From the NCBI RefSeq assembly GCF_024137865.1, contig NZ_CP099960.1:1984001-2048000 (forward strand): a DNA stretch of 64,000 nucleotides, given 5' to 3'. This document shows, piece after piece, positions 11,300 to 20,410 of this stretch; position 1 is the first letter of the stretch, and each line of letters begins with the position of its first letter. The notes beneath the pieces are model-generated. The model did not search any database, was not told where the DNA came from, and was given only the letters and a program-made list of their open reading frames with translations. The stretch is from Moraxella sp. FZFQ2102 (GTDB lineage: Bacteria; Pseudomonadota; Gammaproteobacteria; Pseudomonadales; Moraxellaceae). The translations under genes and the position numbers were made by a program.

Positions 11300-12241
11300 A
11301 TGAAAATCTATTTGGCAAGAAATAATGTGCAAGCAGGGCCTTATACCCTAGATGAACTAAACACCATGCTGTCATCAGGCGAAGTACTGCTGGATGATTT
11401 GGCGTGGCATAAGGGAATGAGTCAATGGCAAAAATTGGGCGAATTAACCCAAGGTCAATTGCATTATGCGCCTGTTTTGCCTGAGTCTGCCAGTACAGTC
11501 GCACCAAGCCAAACCACAACTGCACCACAGCAGCGCGGTTTTGGGGATAATCCTGATTTTCATCCGACTGATGATGCTCTGCCAAAGACTGAAGATAAAA
11601 AACGCGTCAGTGTTGCTGATTTGTATGGTCGCGCTACCCCTGAGCAAGCTAAAACCACCCAAGAGCGCGCACCGCAAAGCATGCAACCTAAAGCAGGTGA
11701 GCAGGCGATTTATGCCAGCATCGGTTCGCGCTTTTTGGCGACGGTGGTGAATTTTGTGCTGTTTTTATTGAGCCTGTTGCCGTTTTTACAAAGCTTTATG
11801 TCGCTCAATCCTGATCCTGTCAAGCTGAATACAGGCGCATTCACTGAGCGCATGGCATATGCCCAAGAGCTTGCGACGCAGATTGCACCGCAGGCGATGA
11901 CGCTTACCAGTGCGCTGATTTTGTCATATGTAGTGATTCAGCTGATTTTGATCATCGCGCGCGGTCAGTCATTTGGTAAAATGGTGGTCGGTATTCGCAC
12001 GGTCGATGATAAGACGCATGACAAGCCCAATTTCTTTAAGCGCGTGATTTTGCGTGTGCTGCTGCTGTTTGTGATTTATCAAGTAGCATCAGGCTTACCT
12101 GTGCCGATTAACTTATCATTGATTTTATTGATGATTAACTATTTCATCGCAAGTCGTGATCGTAACAGACAAGGATGGCATGATAAATTGGCAGGCACTG
12201 TGGTGGTCAAAACTTCATCTGTTCCCTTCAAAAAGAAATAA
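11300..12241 (+). CDS. GYF_2 (DUF4339) plus RDD-family membrane protein
   Basis: 313-residue protein. Residues 1-55 match the GYF_2 domain (AGPYTLDELNTMLSSGEV, then DDLAWHKGMSQWQKL). A Pro/Gln/Thr-rich linker follows to about residue 135. The C-terminal half is an RDD domain: ASIGSRFLATVVNFVLFLL at its start, two or three more hydrophobic segments, GQSFGKMVVGIRTVD and RQGWHDKLAGTVVV. RDD proteins are membrane-embedded and mostly uncharacterised, some with transport roles; the GYF_2 part probably binds a peptide partner in the cytoplasm. AGGCGG lies just before the ATG. Only 6 bp separate it from ung. Confidence 0.85.
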   Translation: MKIYLARNNVQAGPYTLDELNTMLSSGEVLLDDLAWHKGMSQWQKLGELTQGQLHYAPVLPESASTVAPSQTTTAPQQRGFGDNPDFHPTDDALPKTEDKKRVSVADLYGRATPEQAKTTQERAPQSMQPKAGEQAIYASIGSRFLATVVNFVLFLLSLLPFLQSFMSLNPDPVKLNTGAFTERMAYAQELATQIAPQAMTLTSALILSYVVIQLILIIARGQSFGKMVVGIRTVDDKTHDKPNFFKRVILRVLLLFVIYQVASGLPVPINLSLILLMINYFIASRDRNRQGWHDKLAGTVVVKTSSVPFKKK

Positions 12242-12247
12242 GATAAA

Positions 12248-12961
12248 ATGATGCAATTGACAGAACAAGCACAGGCGACCCTTGCGCGTGTACAGCTGCC
12301 CGATGAATGGAAAATGGCACTGGCGCCTGCGTTATTAAGCCCGACGATGGATGGCTTGCGGACTTTTTTACAAGGCGAGTACGCAGAAGGCAAAGAGATT
12401 TTTCCGCCGACCAAGCAGATTTTTAACGCCTTTCATCTGACGCCATTATCGCAGGTGAAAGTGGTGATCTTGGGGCAGGATCCTTATCATGGTGCAGGGC
12501 AGGCGATGGGCTTATCGTTCAGTGTGCCAAAGATCATCCCAAAACCGCCAAGTCTTCAGAATATCTTAAAAGAACTTGCGCAAGATCTGGGTATACCTGT
12601 CAGTCATCATGGCGATCTGACCCATTGGGCGACCCAAGGCGTGCTGCTGCTCAATGCTACTTTGACCGTAGAAATGGGTAGGGCGGGTAGCCACCAAAAG
12701 CAAGGTTGGGAAGAATTTACCGATTATGTGATCAAGGTGTTGAACGAACAAACCGACCGTACGGTTTTTATTCTGTGGGGCAGTTATGCCAAGAATAAAG
12801 GGCGGTTCATTAACACAAGCAAGCATTTGGTTTTGACGGCAAATCATCCATCGCCACTGTCGGCAAATCGCGGTGGATTCTTTGGCAGCCGTCCGTTTTC
12901 TAAAACCAATACTTATTTGATCAAGCATGGCAATACACCGATTGATTGGCAGTTACCCTAA
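12248..12961 (+). CDS. ung: uracil-DNA glycosylase (family 1)
   Basis: Excises uracil from DNA as the first step of base excision repair. The 237-residue length is normal. Visible motifs are the catalytic water-activating loop GQDPYHG (Asp), the uracil-binding segment LLLNATLTVE and the leucine-loop motif NHPSPLSA with the catalytic His. The first two codons are both ATG, so the start could be 12248 or 12251. It is packed between the RDD gene (6 bp) and tadA (5 bp), suggesting one transcript. Confidence 0.97.
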   Translation: MMQLTEQAQATLARVQLPDEWKMALAPALLSPTMDGLRTFLQGEYAEGKEIFPPTKQIFNAFHLTPLSQVKVVILGQDPYHGAGQAMGLSFSVPKIIPKPPSLQNILKELAQDLGIPVSHHGDLTHWATQGVLLLNATLTVEMGRAGSHQKQGWEEFTDYVIKVLNEQTDRTVFILWGSYAKNKGRFINTSKHLVLTANHPSPLSANRGGFFGSRPFSKTNTYLIKHGNTPIDWQLP

Positions 12962-12966
12962 AGATA

Positions 12967-13521
12967 ATGTCAATTAATCTTAAGAAACCTATAGCCAATT
13001 GGGCTGATATTCATTTTCGCCATTGTCAATTTTGGTCATTGGATGATGTGGCGATAATGCAGCAGGCGTTGGCATTGGCAAAGCAGGGCGCGGCAGCAGG
13101 CGAGATCCCTGTCGGCGCGCTGCTTGTGCATGATGGACAGATCATCGGACAGGGTTATAATTGCCCAATCGGTACGCACAATCCCACGGCACACGCTGAG
13201 ATCGTTGCACTGCAGGATGCTTGTGCGCGGCTGAATAATTATCGTCTGCCTAAGGATACCACGCTGTATGTGACGCTTGAGCCTTGTACTATGTGCTTTG
13301 GGGCGCTGATTCATGCGCGCGTCACTCGTGTGGTATATGGCGCAAGTGAGCCGAAATCTGGCGCGGTTGGCAGTCGGTTAAGTTTGCATCAGATGGATTT
13401 TTATAATCATCATATCGCGGTACAAAATGGCTTATTGGCGTGTGAATGCTCACAAGTATTGAGTAATTTTTTTAAACAACGCCGTAAAGATAAACGATCA
13501 GAAAAATTGGCAAAAAGTTAA
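12967..13521 (+). CDS. tadA: tRNA-specific adenosine deaminase
   Basis: Zinc deaminase converting A34 to inosine in tRNA-Arg(ACG). It has 184 residues from the ATG at 12967; an upstream TTG at 12946 would overlap ung and is rejected. The zinc and catalytic motif HAE (in TAHAEIVALQD) and PCTMC of the cytidine deaminase fold are present. About 30 N-terminal residues precede the usual start of the domain at QQALALAKQGAAAGEIPVGA, so a later ATG at 13056 is an alternative start. Follows ung by 5 bp. Confidence 0.94.
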   Translation: MSINLKKPIANWADIHFRHCQFWSLDDVAIMQQALALAKQGAAAGEIPVGALLVHDGQIIGQGYNCPIGTHNPTAHAEIVALQDACARLNNYRLPKDTTLYVTLEPCTMCFGALIHARVTRVVYGASEPKSGAVGSRLSLHQMDFYNHHIAVQNGLLACECSQVLSNFFKQRRKDKRSEKLAKS

Positions 13522-13549
13522 GAACTTTAAACAGGTTTGAGAATTTATT

Positions 13550-14260
13550 ATGACAAATCAAACACACACCGTCATCTGTATCGATGGCCCAAGTGGCGCA
13601 GGCAAAGGTACGCTGGCGTATCGCTTGGCGGATGAATTGGGCTATAATTTACTGGATAGTGGCGCGCTGTATCGCATCGTTGGCTTGCTTGCGCATCAAG
13701 CAGGCTTGCTTGTCGATGGCGTGGCAGATTTGGAAGTGCAATTAGAAAAATTAACCCAATCTTTAAACCTTGCTTTTGTGATCAACCACGATACCAAGGC
13801 GGTGGAAATTGTCATCAATGGCAAACCACTACAAGATGATATTCGCAATGAAACGGTGGGCAGCTATGCGTCAAAAGTTGCGGTCTTTCCTAAAGTGCGT
13901 GCCGCGCTACTTGATGTGCAGCGCAACATGGCAGCCCAAAATGGCGTGATCGCCGATGGTCGCGACATGGGAACGGTGGTATTTCCTGATGCGCCTGTGA
14001 AGGTATTTTTGACCGCCAGTGCTGCTGCGCGCGCCGATCGCCGTGTGGCACAGCTAAAGCAAGCAGGCAAAGCGGCGGATTATGATGCGATTTTAAATGA
14101 CATCAAAGCGCGTGATGAGCGCGATGAGAACCGCAGTGTTGCCCCGTCTAAGCCTGCTGATGATGCGTTGGTGCTGGATAGCTCTGAGCTTGATGCGTCG
14201 CAAGTCTATGCCAGGGTGCGAGCTTTTTGTGAACAAAAAGGTGTTGTCTTTACAAATTAA
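13550..14260 (+). CDS. cmk: cytidylate kinase
   Basis: Phosphorylates CMP and dCMP in nucleotide salvage and RNA turnover. 236 residues with the P-loop GPSGAGKGTLAYRLA at residues 11-25, GALYRIVGLLA, and the arginine-rich lid and CMP-binding segments DGRDMGTVVFPDA and ARDERDENRS, all typical of bacterial Cmk. It lies 29 bp after tadA and 220 bp before rpsA, the classical cmk-rpsA-ihfB order. Confidence 0.97.
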   Translation: MTNQTHTVICIDGPSGAGKGTLAYRLADELGYNLLDSGALYRIVGLLAHQAGLLVDGVADLEVQLEKLTQSLNLAFVINHDTKAVEIVINGKPLQDDIRNETVGSYASKVAVFPKVRAALLDVQRNMAAQNGVIADGRDMGTVVFPDAPVKVFLTASAAARADRRVAQLKQAGKAADYDAILNDIKARDERDENRSVAPSKPADDALVLDSSELDASQVYARVRAFCEQKGVVFTN

Positions 14261-14480
14261 GGCACGCTGAGTATTTTTTAATCCGTCATCACGCCAAAAA
14301 AAGCTCAAGAAAATTGTAAAAATTGGGTGATTTTTGGTTAAAAATGATGTAAAATAATGCGGTTTTAATTTTTTTAATGCGTGAACCTAAGTAAAAAATC
14401 CAGCAATGCTTGGCATCATGCTTAACTGAACCACACTGTGCTGGCAGGCTGTGGCTATATTTTTTTTTAAGGTAAACATA

Positions 14481-16157
14481 ATGGTATCATTTGCTGAACT
14501 GTTTGAAGCAAGCCAATCAGAACAAGGTCTTAACATTGAGCGCGGCTCAGTGATTTCAGGTACTGTGGTTGCGATCGACAGCGATTGGATTACAGTGGAC
14601 ACTGGTCTTAAGTCTGAAGGCATCGTTGCTCGTGCAGAGTTTTTAAACGAAGCTGGTGAGCTTGAAGTAGCAGTAGGCGACAGCATCGATGTAGTCGTTG
14701 AAGCTGTGGACAATGGCATGGGTCAAACTGTACTTTCACGCGAAAAAGCGAAGCGTGAAGAAAGCTGGCGTGCGCTTGAGCAGCTACACGAAAACGACGA
14801 AATCGTTAAAGGTGTTATTTCTTCTAAAGTTAAAGGTGGTTTCACTGTTGAAATCGGTTCTGTTCGTGCATTCCTACCAGGTTCTCTAGTAGATGTTCGT
14901 CCAGTACGCGAAACAACTCACCTAGAAGGCAAAGAGCTTGAGTTCAAAGTTATCAAGATCGACAAGCAACGCAATAACATCGTGGTTTCTCGCCGTGCCG
15001 TTATGGAAGCTGAAAACTCAGCAGAGCGTGATGAACTACTAGCCAAACTAGAAGAAGGCATGGAAGTAGAAGGTATCGTTAAGAACCTAACTGACTACGG
15101 TGCATTCGTTGATCTAGGCGGCATCGATGGTCTTCTACACATCACTGACATGGCTTGGAAGCGTATCAAGCATCCATCAGAAGCTGTTGAAGTTGGTCAA
15201 GACCTAAAAGTTAAAGTATTGAAGTTTGACCGTGAGCGTAACCGTGTTAGCCTAGGTCTAAAACAACTTGGTACTGATCCATGGAACGAAGTTGAAAAAA
15301 CTTATCCAGTAGGCACAATCACCAAAGCACGCGTAACTAATCTAACTGATTATGGCTGCTTCGCTGAGATCGCTGAAGGCATCGAAGGTTTGGTACACGT
15401 TTCTGAAATGGATCACACCAACAAGAACATCCACCCATCAAAAGTTGTTCAAGTGGGCGACGAAGTGAATGTGATGGTTCTTGAGATCGATGGCGAGCGT
15501 CGTCGTATCAGCCTAGGTATCAAGCAAACCATGCCAAACCCATGGGCAGAGTTTGACAAGAACCACGAAAAAGGTCAAAAAATCAGCGGTACCATCAAGT
15601 CAATCACTGACTTTGGTCTATTCATCGGCCTAGAAGGCGGCATTGATGGTCTGGTTCACCTATCAGACATCTCTTGGACTGAAGCTGGCGAAGAAGCAAT
15701 CCGCAACTACTCAAAAGGCGACACTGTAGAAGCTGTTGTTCTATCTGTAGATGCAGAAGCAAACCGCATCAGCCTAGGCATCAAGCAACTGAACTCAGAT
15801 CCATTCAACGAATATCTACTAGCGAACGATCGCGGTGCCATTGTTAAAGGTTCTGTAAAAGAAGTTGACGCTAAAGGTGCAGTCATCACTTTGGCTGAAG
15901 AGGTAGAAGGCTACCTACGCGCTGCTGACATCGCACGCGAGCGTACTGAAGATGCTTCTAAAGTATTGAATGTTGGTGATGAAGTTGAAGCGAAAATCGT
16001 TGGTGTAGATCGTAAATCTCGCAGCATCAGCCTATCTATCAAGGCTAAAGATGAAGCAGATGAGCGTCAAGCCATCAAAGAGCTTTCAAACACTGCAGCA
16101 ACTGAAGCACAGCCAAAAACACTTGGCGACATCTTCGGTGATGCACTAAAAGGCTAA
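14481..16157 (+). CDS. rpsA: 30S ribosomal protein S1
   Basis: Six S1 RNA-binding repeats over 558 residues (E. coli 557), promoting mRNA binding to the 30S subunit. Repeats 3-6 are clear from recurrent segments such as [32 protein letters not shown] and [20 protein letters not shown], each ending near a [12 protein letters not shown] motif. The start at 14481 follows AAGG at good spacing; an upstream in-frame GTG at 14451 has no site. Leucine is written mostly as CTA, unlike less expressed neighbours. The 220-bp leader may carry autoregulatory structure, as S1 represses its own mRNA in E. coli, but I could not fix one here. Confidence 0.98.
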   Translation: MVSFAELFEASQSEQGLNIERGSVISGTVVAIDSDWITVDTGLKSEGIVARAEFLNEAGELEVAVGDSIDVVVEAVDNGMGQTVLSREKAKREESWRALEQLHENDEIVKGVISSKVKGGFTVEIGSVRAFLPGSLVDVRPVRETTHLEGKELEFKVIKIDKQRNNIVVSRRAVMEAENSAERDELLAKLEEGMEVEGIVKNLTDYGAFVDLGGIDGLLHITDMAWKRIKHPSEAVEVGQDLKVKVLKFDRERNRVSLGLKQLGTDPWNEVEKTYPVGTITKARVTNLTDYGCFAEIAEGIEGLVHVSEMDHTNKNIHPSKVVQVGDEVNVMVLEIDGERRRISLGIKQTMPNPWAEFDKNHEKGQKISGTIKSITDFGLFIGLEGGIDGLVHLSDISWTEAGEEAIRNYSKGDTVEAVVLSVDAEANRISLGIKQLNSDPFNEYLLANDRGAIVKGSVKEVDAKGAVITLAEEVEGYLRAADIARERTEDASKVLNVGDEVEAKIVGVDRKSRSISLSIKAKDEADERQAIKELSNTAATEAQPKTLGDIFGDALKG

Positions 16158-16171
16158 TCACTAGCACTTTT

Positions 16172-16209
16172 AAAAAGTGATGGGTGTTTTACCCATCGCT
16201 TTTTTTTGT
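16172..16209 (+). terminator. rho-independent terminator of rpsA
   Basis: Stem 16172-16185 with 16191-16204 (one G-U pair), loop gtttt, followed by a run of T, 14 bp after the rpsA stop. Confidence 0.9.
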
Positions 16210-16290
16210 GTTTACATCATTTGAACTGGTGCGCAAATGATAAAATTTACAAAACACTGCTTAATTCAATGAATTTTAACAAAATATTCG

Positions 16291-16319
16291 TTCACTTTTT
16301 GCGAAAATTACGCTATTAT
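16291..16319 (+). promoter_or_regulatory. probable ihfB promoter
   Basis: TTCACT at 16291-16296 and TATTAT at 16314-16319 are separated by 17 bp, downstream of the rpsA terminator and about 75 bp before the ihfB ATG. Confidence 0.45.
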
Positions 16320-16392
16320 TACAGAACATGAGTTTGATTTGACTGATGACAAAAAAGGTTTGAAAGTCATTGGTGCTAAAAGGATGGTGTTC

Positions 16393-16701
16393 ATGCAATC
16401 AGCACAAGCTGTTATTAACAAGTCTGATTTAATTACCAATTTGGCTGCGGTCAGCGAAGGCTTAGAAGAGCATACGGTTGATGAAGCGGTGCGTCTGATC
16501 ATGGCGATGATGGTCGATGAATTGGTCAATGATGGTCGTATCGAAATTCGCGGCTTTGGCAGTTTTTGTTTGCATCATCGTACAGCACGCATGGCGCGTA
16601 ATCCACGCACGGGTGAGCAGGTTCAGGTGGATGCCAAGGCAGTACCATTTTTCAAGCCCGGTAAAGCACTTCGCGAAGCCGTCAATGCAGTCAATGACTG
16701 A
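16393..16701 (+). CDS. ihfB: integration host factor beta subunit
   Basis: DNA-bending nucleoid protein that pairs with IhfA. From the ATG at 16393 it has 102 residues (E. coli 94). The choice rests on AAGGA 8 bp upstream and on the family N-terminus (INKSDLITNLA). Longer starts at 16384 (ATG) and 16339 (TTG) lack such a site. The body motif RIEIRGFGSFCLHHR and the beta-arm region ARNPRTGEQVQVDAKAVPFF with FKPGK are diagnostic of IhfB. Follows rpsA as in most gammaproteobacteria. Confidence 0.96.
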   Translation: MQSAQAVINKSDLITNLAAVSEGLEEHTVDEAVRLIMAMMVDELVNDGRIEIRGFGSFCLHHRTARMARNPRTGEQVQVDAKAVPFFKPGKALREAVNAVND

Positions 16702-16729
16702 TCCACTCGAAAGACATTGAGTTTTTTTT

Positions 16730-17122
16730 ATGCATATTATTCTGATTATCTTATTGGTCATCGCCTTTGCTTATTCATTGGCGTTGGTGGTATTAAATAA
16801 CCAAGCCATCACGGTTAATCTGCTGTTTTCACAAGTGGCGGATATGAGCTTGGGTTTGGTACTGGTTGCGACCATTTTTCTTGGTGTGTTGATCGGTATT
16901 TTGCTTGCGCTGCTTATTTTCCGTGTATTCCAAAATAAATGGGAAATCAGCCGCTTGAAAAAAGAAGTCAATACCGTCCAAGCGCAATTGACAGATGCCA
17001 ATCTAAAACTTGCTGAGCAAGCCAAACAGCTTGAGATGGCGCGTCAAAATGACACTTTGGCTGCAATGACTGAAACAACTGTCAATGCGCCACAACAACA
17101 AGTTGGGCACACACAACAATAA
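16730..17122 (+). CDS. lapA: LapA-family (DUF1049) inner-membrane protein
   Basis: 130 residues with two hydrophobic segments (about 2-22 and 42-66) separated by a short loop with VVLNNQAITVNLLFSQ, followed by a cytoplasmic coiled-coil-like tail (WEISRLKKEVNTVQAQL and onward) rich in Gln and Lys. This is the LapA/YciS layout; in E. coli LapA works with LapB to control lipopolysaccharide synthesis. Position between ihfB and pyrF matches, but lapB, which normally sits between lapA and pyrF, is missing here. Confidence 0.85.
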   Translation: MHIILIILLVIAFAYSLALVVLNNQAITVNLLFSQVADMSLGLVLVATIFLGVLIGILLALLIFRVFQNKWEISRLKKEVNTVQAQLTDANLKLAEQAKQLEMARQNDTLAAMTETTVNAPQQQVGHTQQ

Positions 17123-17138
17123 AGATGTGTTAAAATAA

Positions 17139-17166
17139 AAACCGTTATTTCAAACGGTTTTTTTAT
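17139..17166 (+). terminator. rho-independent terminator after lapA
   Basis: Perfect 8-bp stem (17139-17146 aaaccgtt with 17153-17160 aacggttt), 6-nt loop and a following T run. Confidence 0.88.
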
Positions 17167-17193
17167 TGCCAAAAATTTAATCTGGAGTGAATT

Positions 17194-17883
17194 ATGAGTA
17201 CATCGCCTGTGATTGTTGCGGTGGATAAGCACAACTTAACTGACGCTTTGGCACTGGCGGATAGCTTAGATCCATCACTATGCCGACTAAAGGTGGGTAA
17301 AGAGCTGTTTACTGTTTGCGGTGTTGATGTGGTTAAAGCATTTCATCAGCGTGGCTTTGATGTGTTTTTGGATCTGAAATTTCACGACATTCCTAATACC
17401 ACGGCGCAAGCAGTGCTGTCGGCGGCGGATATGGGCGTGTGGATGACTAACATTCATGCCAGCGTTGGCGTTGATGCCATGCGACTGTGTAAAGAGCGAT
17501 TGAGTGCAAGTGGCTATAATACGCTTTTGATTGCGGTGACGGTGCTGACATCGATGACAGATGCCAATTTGCAAGAGCTGGGTATTAATCGCAGCGTTGC
17601 CGAGCAGGTGGAGCATTTGGCAGGCTTGACACATACCGCAGGTTTGGACGGTGTAGTCTGTTCAGCGCAAGAAGCGACGAAATTAAAAGCCAAATTCGGC
17701 GCGGATTTTAAATTGGTTACACCGGGTATTCGTCTAGCGGAGGATGCCAAAGATGACCAAAAACGCATCTGCACGCCAAAAGATGCGCTTGATAATGGCT
17801 CAGATTTTCTGGTGATTGGGCGTTCGATTACTACTGCGGATAATCCTAATGACAAGCTAAGACTGATTTTGTCGCAGATTTAA
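17194..17883 (+). CDS. pyrF: orotidine-5'-phosphate decarboxylase
   Basis: Last step of UMP synthesis. 229 residues of a TIM barrel with the catalytic motif [12 protein letters not shown] (Lys and Asp residues of the charge network) and the C-terminal phosphate-binding segment [13 protein letters not shown]. The start at 17194 follows GGAG at ideal spacing. It lies after the lapA terminator, so it probably has its own promoter. Confidence 0.97.
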   Translation: MSTSPVIVAVDKHNLTDALALADSLDPSLCRLKVGKELFTVCGVDVVKAFHQRGFDVFLDLKFHDIPNTTAQAVLSAADMGVWMTNIHASVGVDAMRLCKERLSASGYNTLLIAVTVLTSMTDANLQELGINRSVAEQVEHLAGLTHTAGLDGVVCSAQEATKLKAKFGADFKLVTPGIRLAEDAKDDQKRICTPKDALDNGSDFLVIGRSITTADNPNDKLRLILSQI

Positions 17884-17894
17884 GTGGTTTATAG

Positions 17895-17934
17895 CAAAAA
17901 AACCTTGGTTGTGCAATACAGCCAAGGCTTTTTG
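17895..17934. terminator. bidirectional rho-independent terminator
   Basis: Ten-bp stem with one G-U pair (17903-17912 with 17918-17927), 5-nt loop, A run before and T run after. Placed between the convergent pyrF and ybeY. Confidence 0.85.
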
Positions 17935-17944
17935 TTTGTAGGGT

Positions 17945-18487
17945 TTATTGATCCAAATAAGGATTACCAATCCCCAATTTCGCCAAAATCTCAATTTCAA
18001 AACTTTCCATCTCATCAGCATCAGCATCGCTGATTTCATGATCAAAACCAAGCAGGTGCAAAATGCCGTGTACGGTTAAGTGCGTTAAATGATCATTAAA
18101 GCGTTTGCCTTGTTCGTCAGCTTCTTTTGCCACGACATCATGACAAAAAATCAACTCACCCAATTCAATCTCAGGCAATTCATCCAATAAAAAGCTTGGC
18201 AATTCGCTCGGATAAGACAGCACATTGGTGGCATAATCTTTACCGCGTGCATCAAGATTGAGCGCACGACCTTCTTGGGCATCGGTGATATAGATGCTTA
18301 AGGTCTTAGGCTTATGCCAATAATCCACCGCATTATCAAAATAGCGAAATGATGCACCATTTGCCAATTTATCATCCATCACAGATAGGGCGGTGGCAAG
18401 TACCGTTTCAAAATCAAAGCCATCATATTGGGCGATAAGCGCGCCATCAAGTATATCATTGCAGCTGACAAAAACTTCATGACTCAT
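17945..18487 (-). CDS. ybeY: endoribonuclease/rRNA maturation factor YbeY
   Basis: Zinc-dependent RNase in 16S rRNA 3'-end maturation and ribosome quality control. 180 residues with the zinc motif HGILHLLGFDH (His140, His144, His150), preceded by the family segment TNVLSYPSE. It overlaps the phoH-like gene by four bases (ATGA), so translation is probably coupled. The pairing of PhoH-like ATPase and YbeY is conserved in most bacteria. Confidence 0.95.
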   Translation of the reverse strand: MSHEVFVSCNDILDGALIAQYDGFDFETVLATALSVMDDKLANGASFRYFDNAVDYWHKPKTLSIYITDAQEGRALNLDARGKDYATNVLSYPSELPSFLLDELPEIELGELIFCHDVVAKEADEQGKRFNDHLTHLTVHGILHLLGFDHEISDADADEMESFEIEILAKLGIGNPYLDQ

Positions 18488-19563
18488 GATGCTTCACCTT
18501 GAGTGGTGGAAGTTTGAGTGTTTGATTCGATCTTATCGCTTTGTTCGGCAAGCTTGACAGCTAGGCGTTCGGCTTTTTTCTGCGCTTGGATTTTTTCTTG
18601 TTCATCATCGAACGCATCATAGGCTTGGACGATTTTTTGCACCAAATGATGACGCACGACATCTTTACTATCAAAGCGAGTGATATGAATTTCATCAATT
18701 TTTGATAGGATTTGCAGAGCCTGAGCAAGACCTGACTTATGACCGCGTGGCAAATCGACCTGCGTCATGTCGCCTGTGATCACCGCGCGTGAACCAAAGC
18801 CCAAACGCGTCAAAAACATCTTCATCTGCTCAGGCGTGGTGTTCTGTGCTTCATCGAGAATTACAAAAGAATTATTCAGCGTGCGACCGCGCATATAAGC
18901 AAGTGGCGCAACTTCAATAACTTGGCGCTCAAGCAGCTTGCCAACTTTTTCAAAGCCAAGCATCTCATACAGCGCATCGTACAGTGGGCGCAGATACGGA
19001 TCGATTTTTTGGGTCAAATCCCCTGGTAAAAAGCCTAATTTTTCACCCGCTTCAACTGCAGGACGCACAAGCAAAATCCGCTCAATCTCACCGCGCTCAA
19101 GCATATCAACCGCGCACGCCACAGCAAGATAAGTCTTACCTGTACCTGCAGGACCAACGCCAAAAGACACATCAGAAATTAAGATTTTCTTAACATATTC
19201 CTGCTGATTATAGCCGCGCGGGGTGATCTTGCCTTTGCGCGTGCGCAGGCTGATGTCGGCATAAGGGGTTTTGGCTTGGCTTGGTACATCGGCTTTACGC
19301 GATAAGCTGGATTGGATGACCAAATGCAGCTCTTCACCGTCGATGTCGTCTTGCTCTTGGGCAAGTTCGGCAAGCTTAGCAAGGATGATCTCAGCGCGTT
19401 CTACGGCGGTCAAGTCGCCTGTGATGATGAACTGATTTTGGCGGTTGATGATTTGGATTTCTAGTCTTTCTTGAATGTATTTTAAGTGTTTATTATATTC
19501 ACCCAATAGGGTACGCAGTTCATGGGTGCCAATCTCAAGGGTAATGGTGCGAGTGATGCTCAA
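18484..19563 (-). CDS. ybeZ: PhoH-like ATPase (YbeZ)
   Basis: 359-residue P-loop ATPase of the PhoH family, thought to act with YbeY in RNA metabolism. The first ~90 residues form a KH-like/NTD region; Walker A GPAGTGKT lies at 137-144 and the Walker B region is FVILDEAQNTTPEQMK, with TRLGFGSRAVITGD following. The last ~35 residues are a charged Lys/Glu/Gln tail. Second gene of a dgkA-ybeZ-ybeY run, with 39 bp after dgkA and a 4-bp overlap with ybeY. Confidence 0.95.
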   Translation of the reverse strand: MSITRTITLEIGTHELRTLLGEYNKHLKYIQERLEIQIINRQNQFIITGDLTAVERAEIILAKLAELAQEQDDIDGEELHLVIQSSLSRKADVPSQAKTPYADISLRTRKGKITPRGYNQQEYVKKILISDVSFGVGPAGTGKTYLAVACAVDMLERGEIERILLVRPAVEAGEKLGFLPGDLTQKIDPYLRPLYDALYEMLGFEKVGKLLERQVIEVAPLAYMRGRTLNNSFVILDEAQNTTPEQMKMFLTRLGFGSRAVITGDMTQVDLPRGHKSGLAQALQILSKIDEIHITRFDSKDVVRHHLVQKIVQAYDAFDDEQEKIQAQKKAERLAVKLAEQSDKIESNTQTSTTQGEAS

Positions 19564-19602
19564 GGGTTTTCCTTTTATTGATAAATTATAAAATACAATA
19601 TG

Positions 19603-20001
19603 TTAAGTGAAATATAGCTGATACAATGCCATCAGCCATAGGACAAATTGCAAGGTCAAAATCACCATCTGCGCGGCCGAGCCGACATCTTTGGCGACTT
19701 TTGATAATGGGTGAAATTCATCCGAAATGCGATCAATCGCCGCTTCAAGCCCAGTGTTAAATAGCTCAACAATGATGGATAAAGCACTGACTAACAGCAA
19801 AATCATCTTGATGGCGAGTGTAAAGGGCAGGGCGAAAATAACGATGACTAATAAGATGTTCAGTAGGCTTACTTGGCGAAAGGCAGCTTCGCTTTTAAAG
19901 GCCGCCTTAAAGCCATCAATCGAATAACCTGCTGCTTTGATGATGCGGCGAATGCCTGTTTTGCCCTTCATGTCTTGGGCGTAGCTAGGTTTTTGGTTCA
20001 T
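19603..20001 (-). CDS. dgkA: diacylglycerol kinase
   Basis: Small trimeric inner-membrane enzyme that recycles diacylglycerol to phosphatidate. 132 residues (E. coli 122) with three hydrophobic segments and the diagnostic stretches EAAFRQVSLLN and VELFNTGLEAAIDRIS followed by KVAKDVGSAAQ, which carry the catalytic Glu and nucleotide-binding residues. Lies between the tRNA-Leu terminator and ybeZ on the minus strand. Confidence 0.95.
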   Translation of the reverse strand: MNQKPSYAQDMKGKTGIRRIIKAAGYSIDGFKAAFKSEAAFRQVSLLNILLVIVIFALPFTLAIKMILLLVSALSIIVELFNTGLEAAIDRISDEFHPLSKVAKDVGSAAQMVILTLQFVLWLMALYQLYFT

Positions 20002-20089
20002 ATAAAACGCTTAACAACAATAGATGTCTTATTATATCGGTCTTTGGGTGTTTCTTAAAGGGTTTTTGCCAAACTATTTTTAAAAAAAG

Positions 20090-20122
20090 CACAAAAAACT
20101 CACAAGCAAAAGCTGTGAGTTT
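20090..20122 (-). terminator. terminator of the tRNA-Leu transcript
   Basis: On the minus strand a hairpin (arms 20114-20122 and 20096-20104, aaactcaca / tgtgagttt) is followed by a T run. It starts 8 bp after the encoded CCA of the tRNA. Confidence 0.8.
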
Positions 20123-20130
20123 CTTAAATA

Positions 20131-20215
20131 TGGTGGGGTCGGAGAGACTCGAACTCTCACACCTCGCGGCGCTGGAACCTAAATCCAGTGCGTCTACCAA
20201 TTCCGCCACGACCCC
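20131..20215 (-). tRNA. tRNA-Leu (anticodon UAG, reads CUA/CUN)
   Basis: 85 nt including a genomically encoded CCA. The acceptor stem is GGGGTCG with CGACCCC, the D-loop has the class II GGTAGAC form, and the anticodon stem CTGGA/TCCAG closes a loop TTTAGGT with anticodon TAG. A long variable arm and a T-arm with GTTCGAGTC follow. The anticodon decodes CUA, which is the favoured leucine codon in rpsA and tpgA in this window. Confidence 0.97.
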
Positions 20216-20283
20216 AAGTTATCTTTGAAACTATTGTCTATCAAGCTATCATCAAGATAGTGTAGTGCGTTTCAATGTCGGCT

Positions 20284-20311
20284 ATTATAGCGCAAAAATT
20301 TTATTTGGCAA
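20284..20311 (-). promoter_or_regulatory. tRNA-Leu promoter
   Basis: On the minus strand TTGCCA (20311-20306) and TATAAT (20289-20284) are spaced by 16 bp, about 70 bp upstream of the mature tRNA 5' end. The region between holds a short inverted repeat that would be removed with the 5' leader. Confidence 0.7.
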
Positions 20312-20410
20312 GTGTTTTTTGTAAAAAAATCAAAAAAAGTCAGACCATTATAGCCCGACTTAATTTGTAAGCATAAAAAGCTCAATAAAATCAATAATTT
20401 ATCAAACTAA

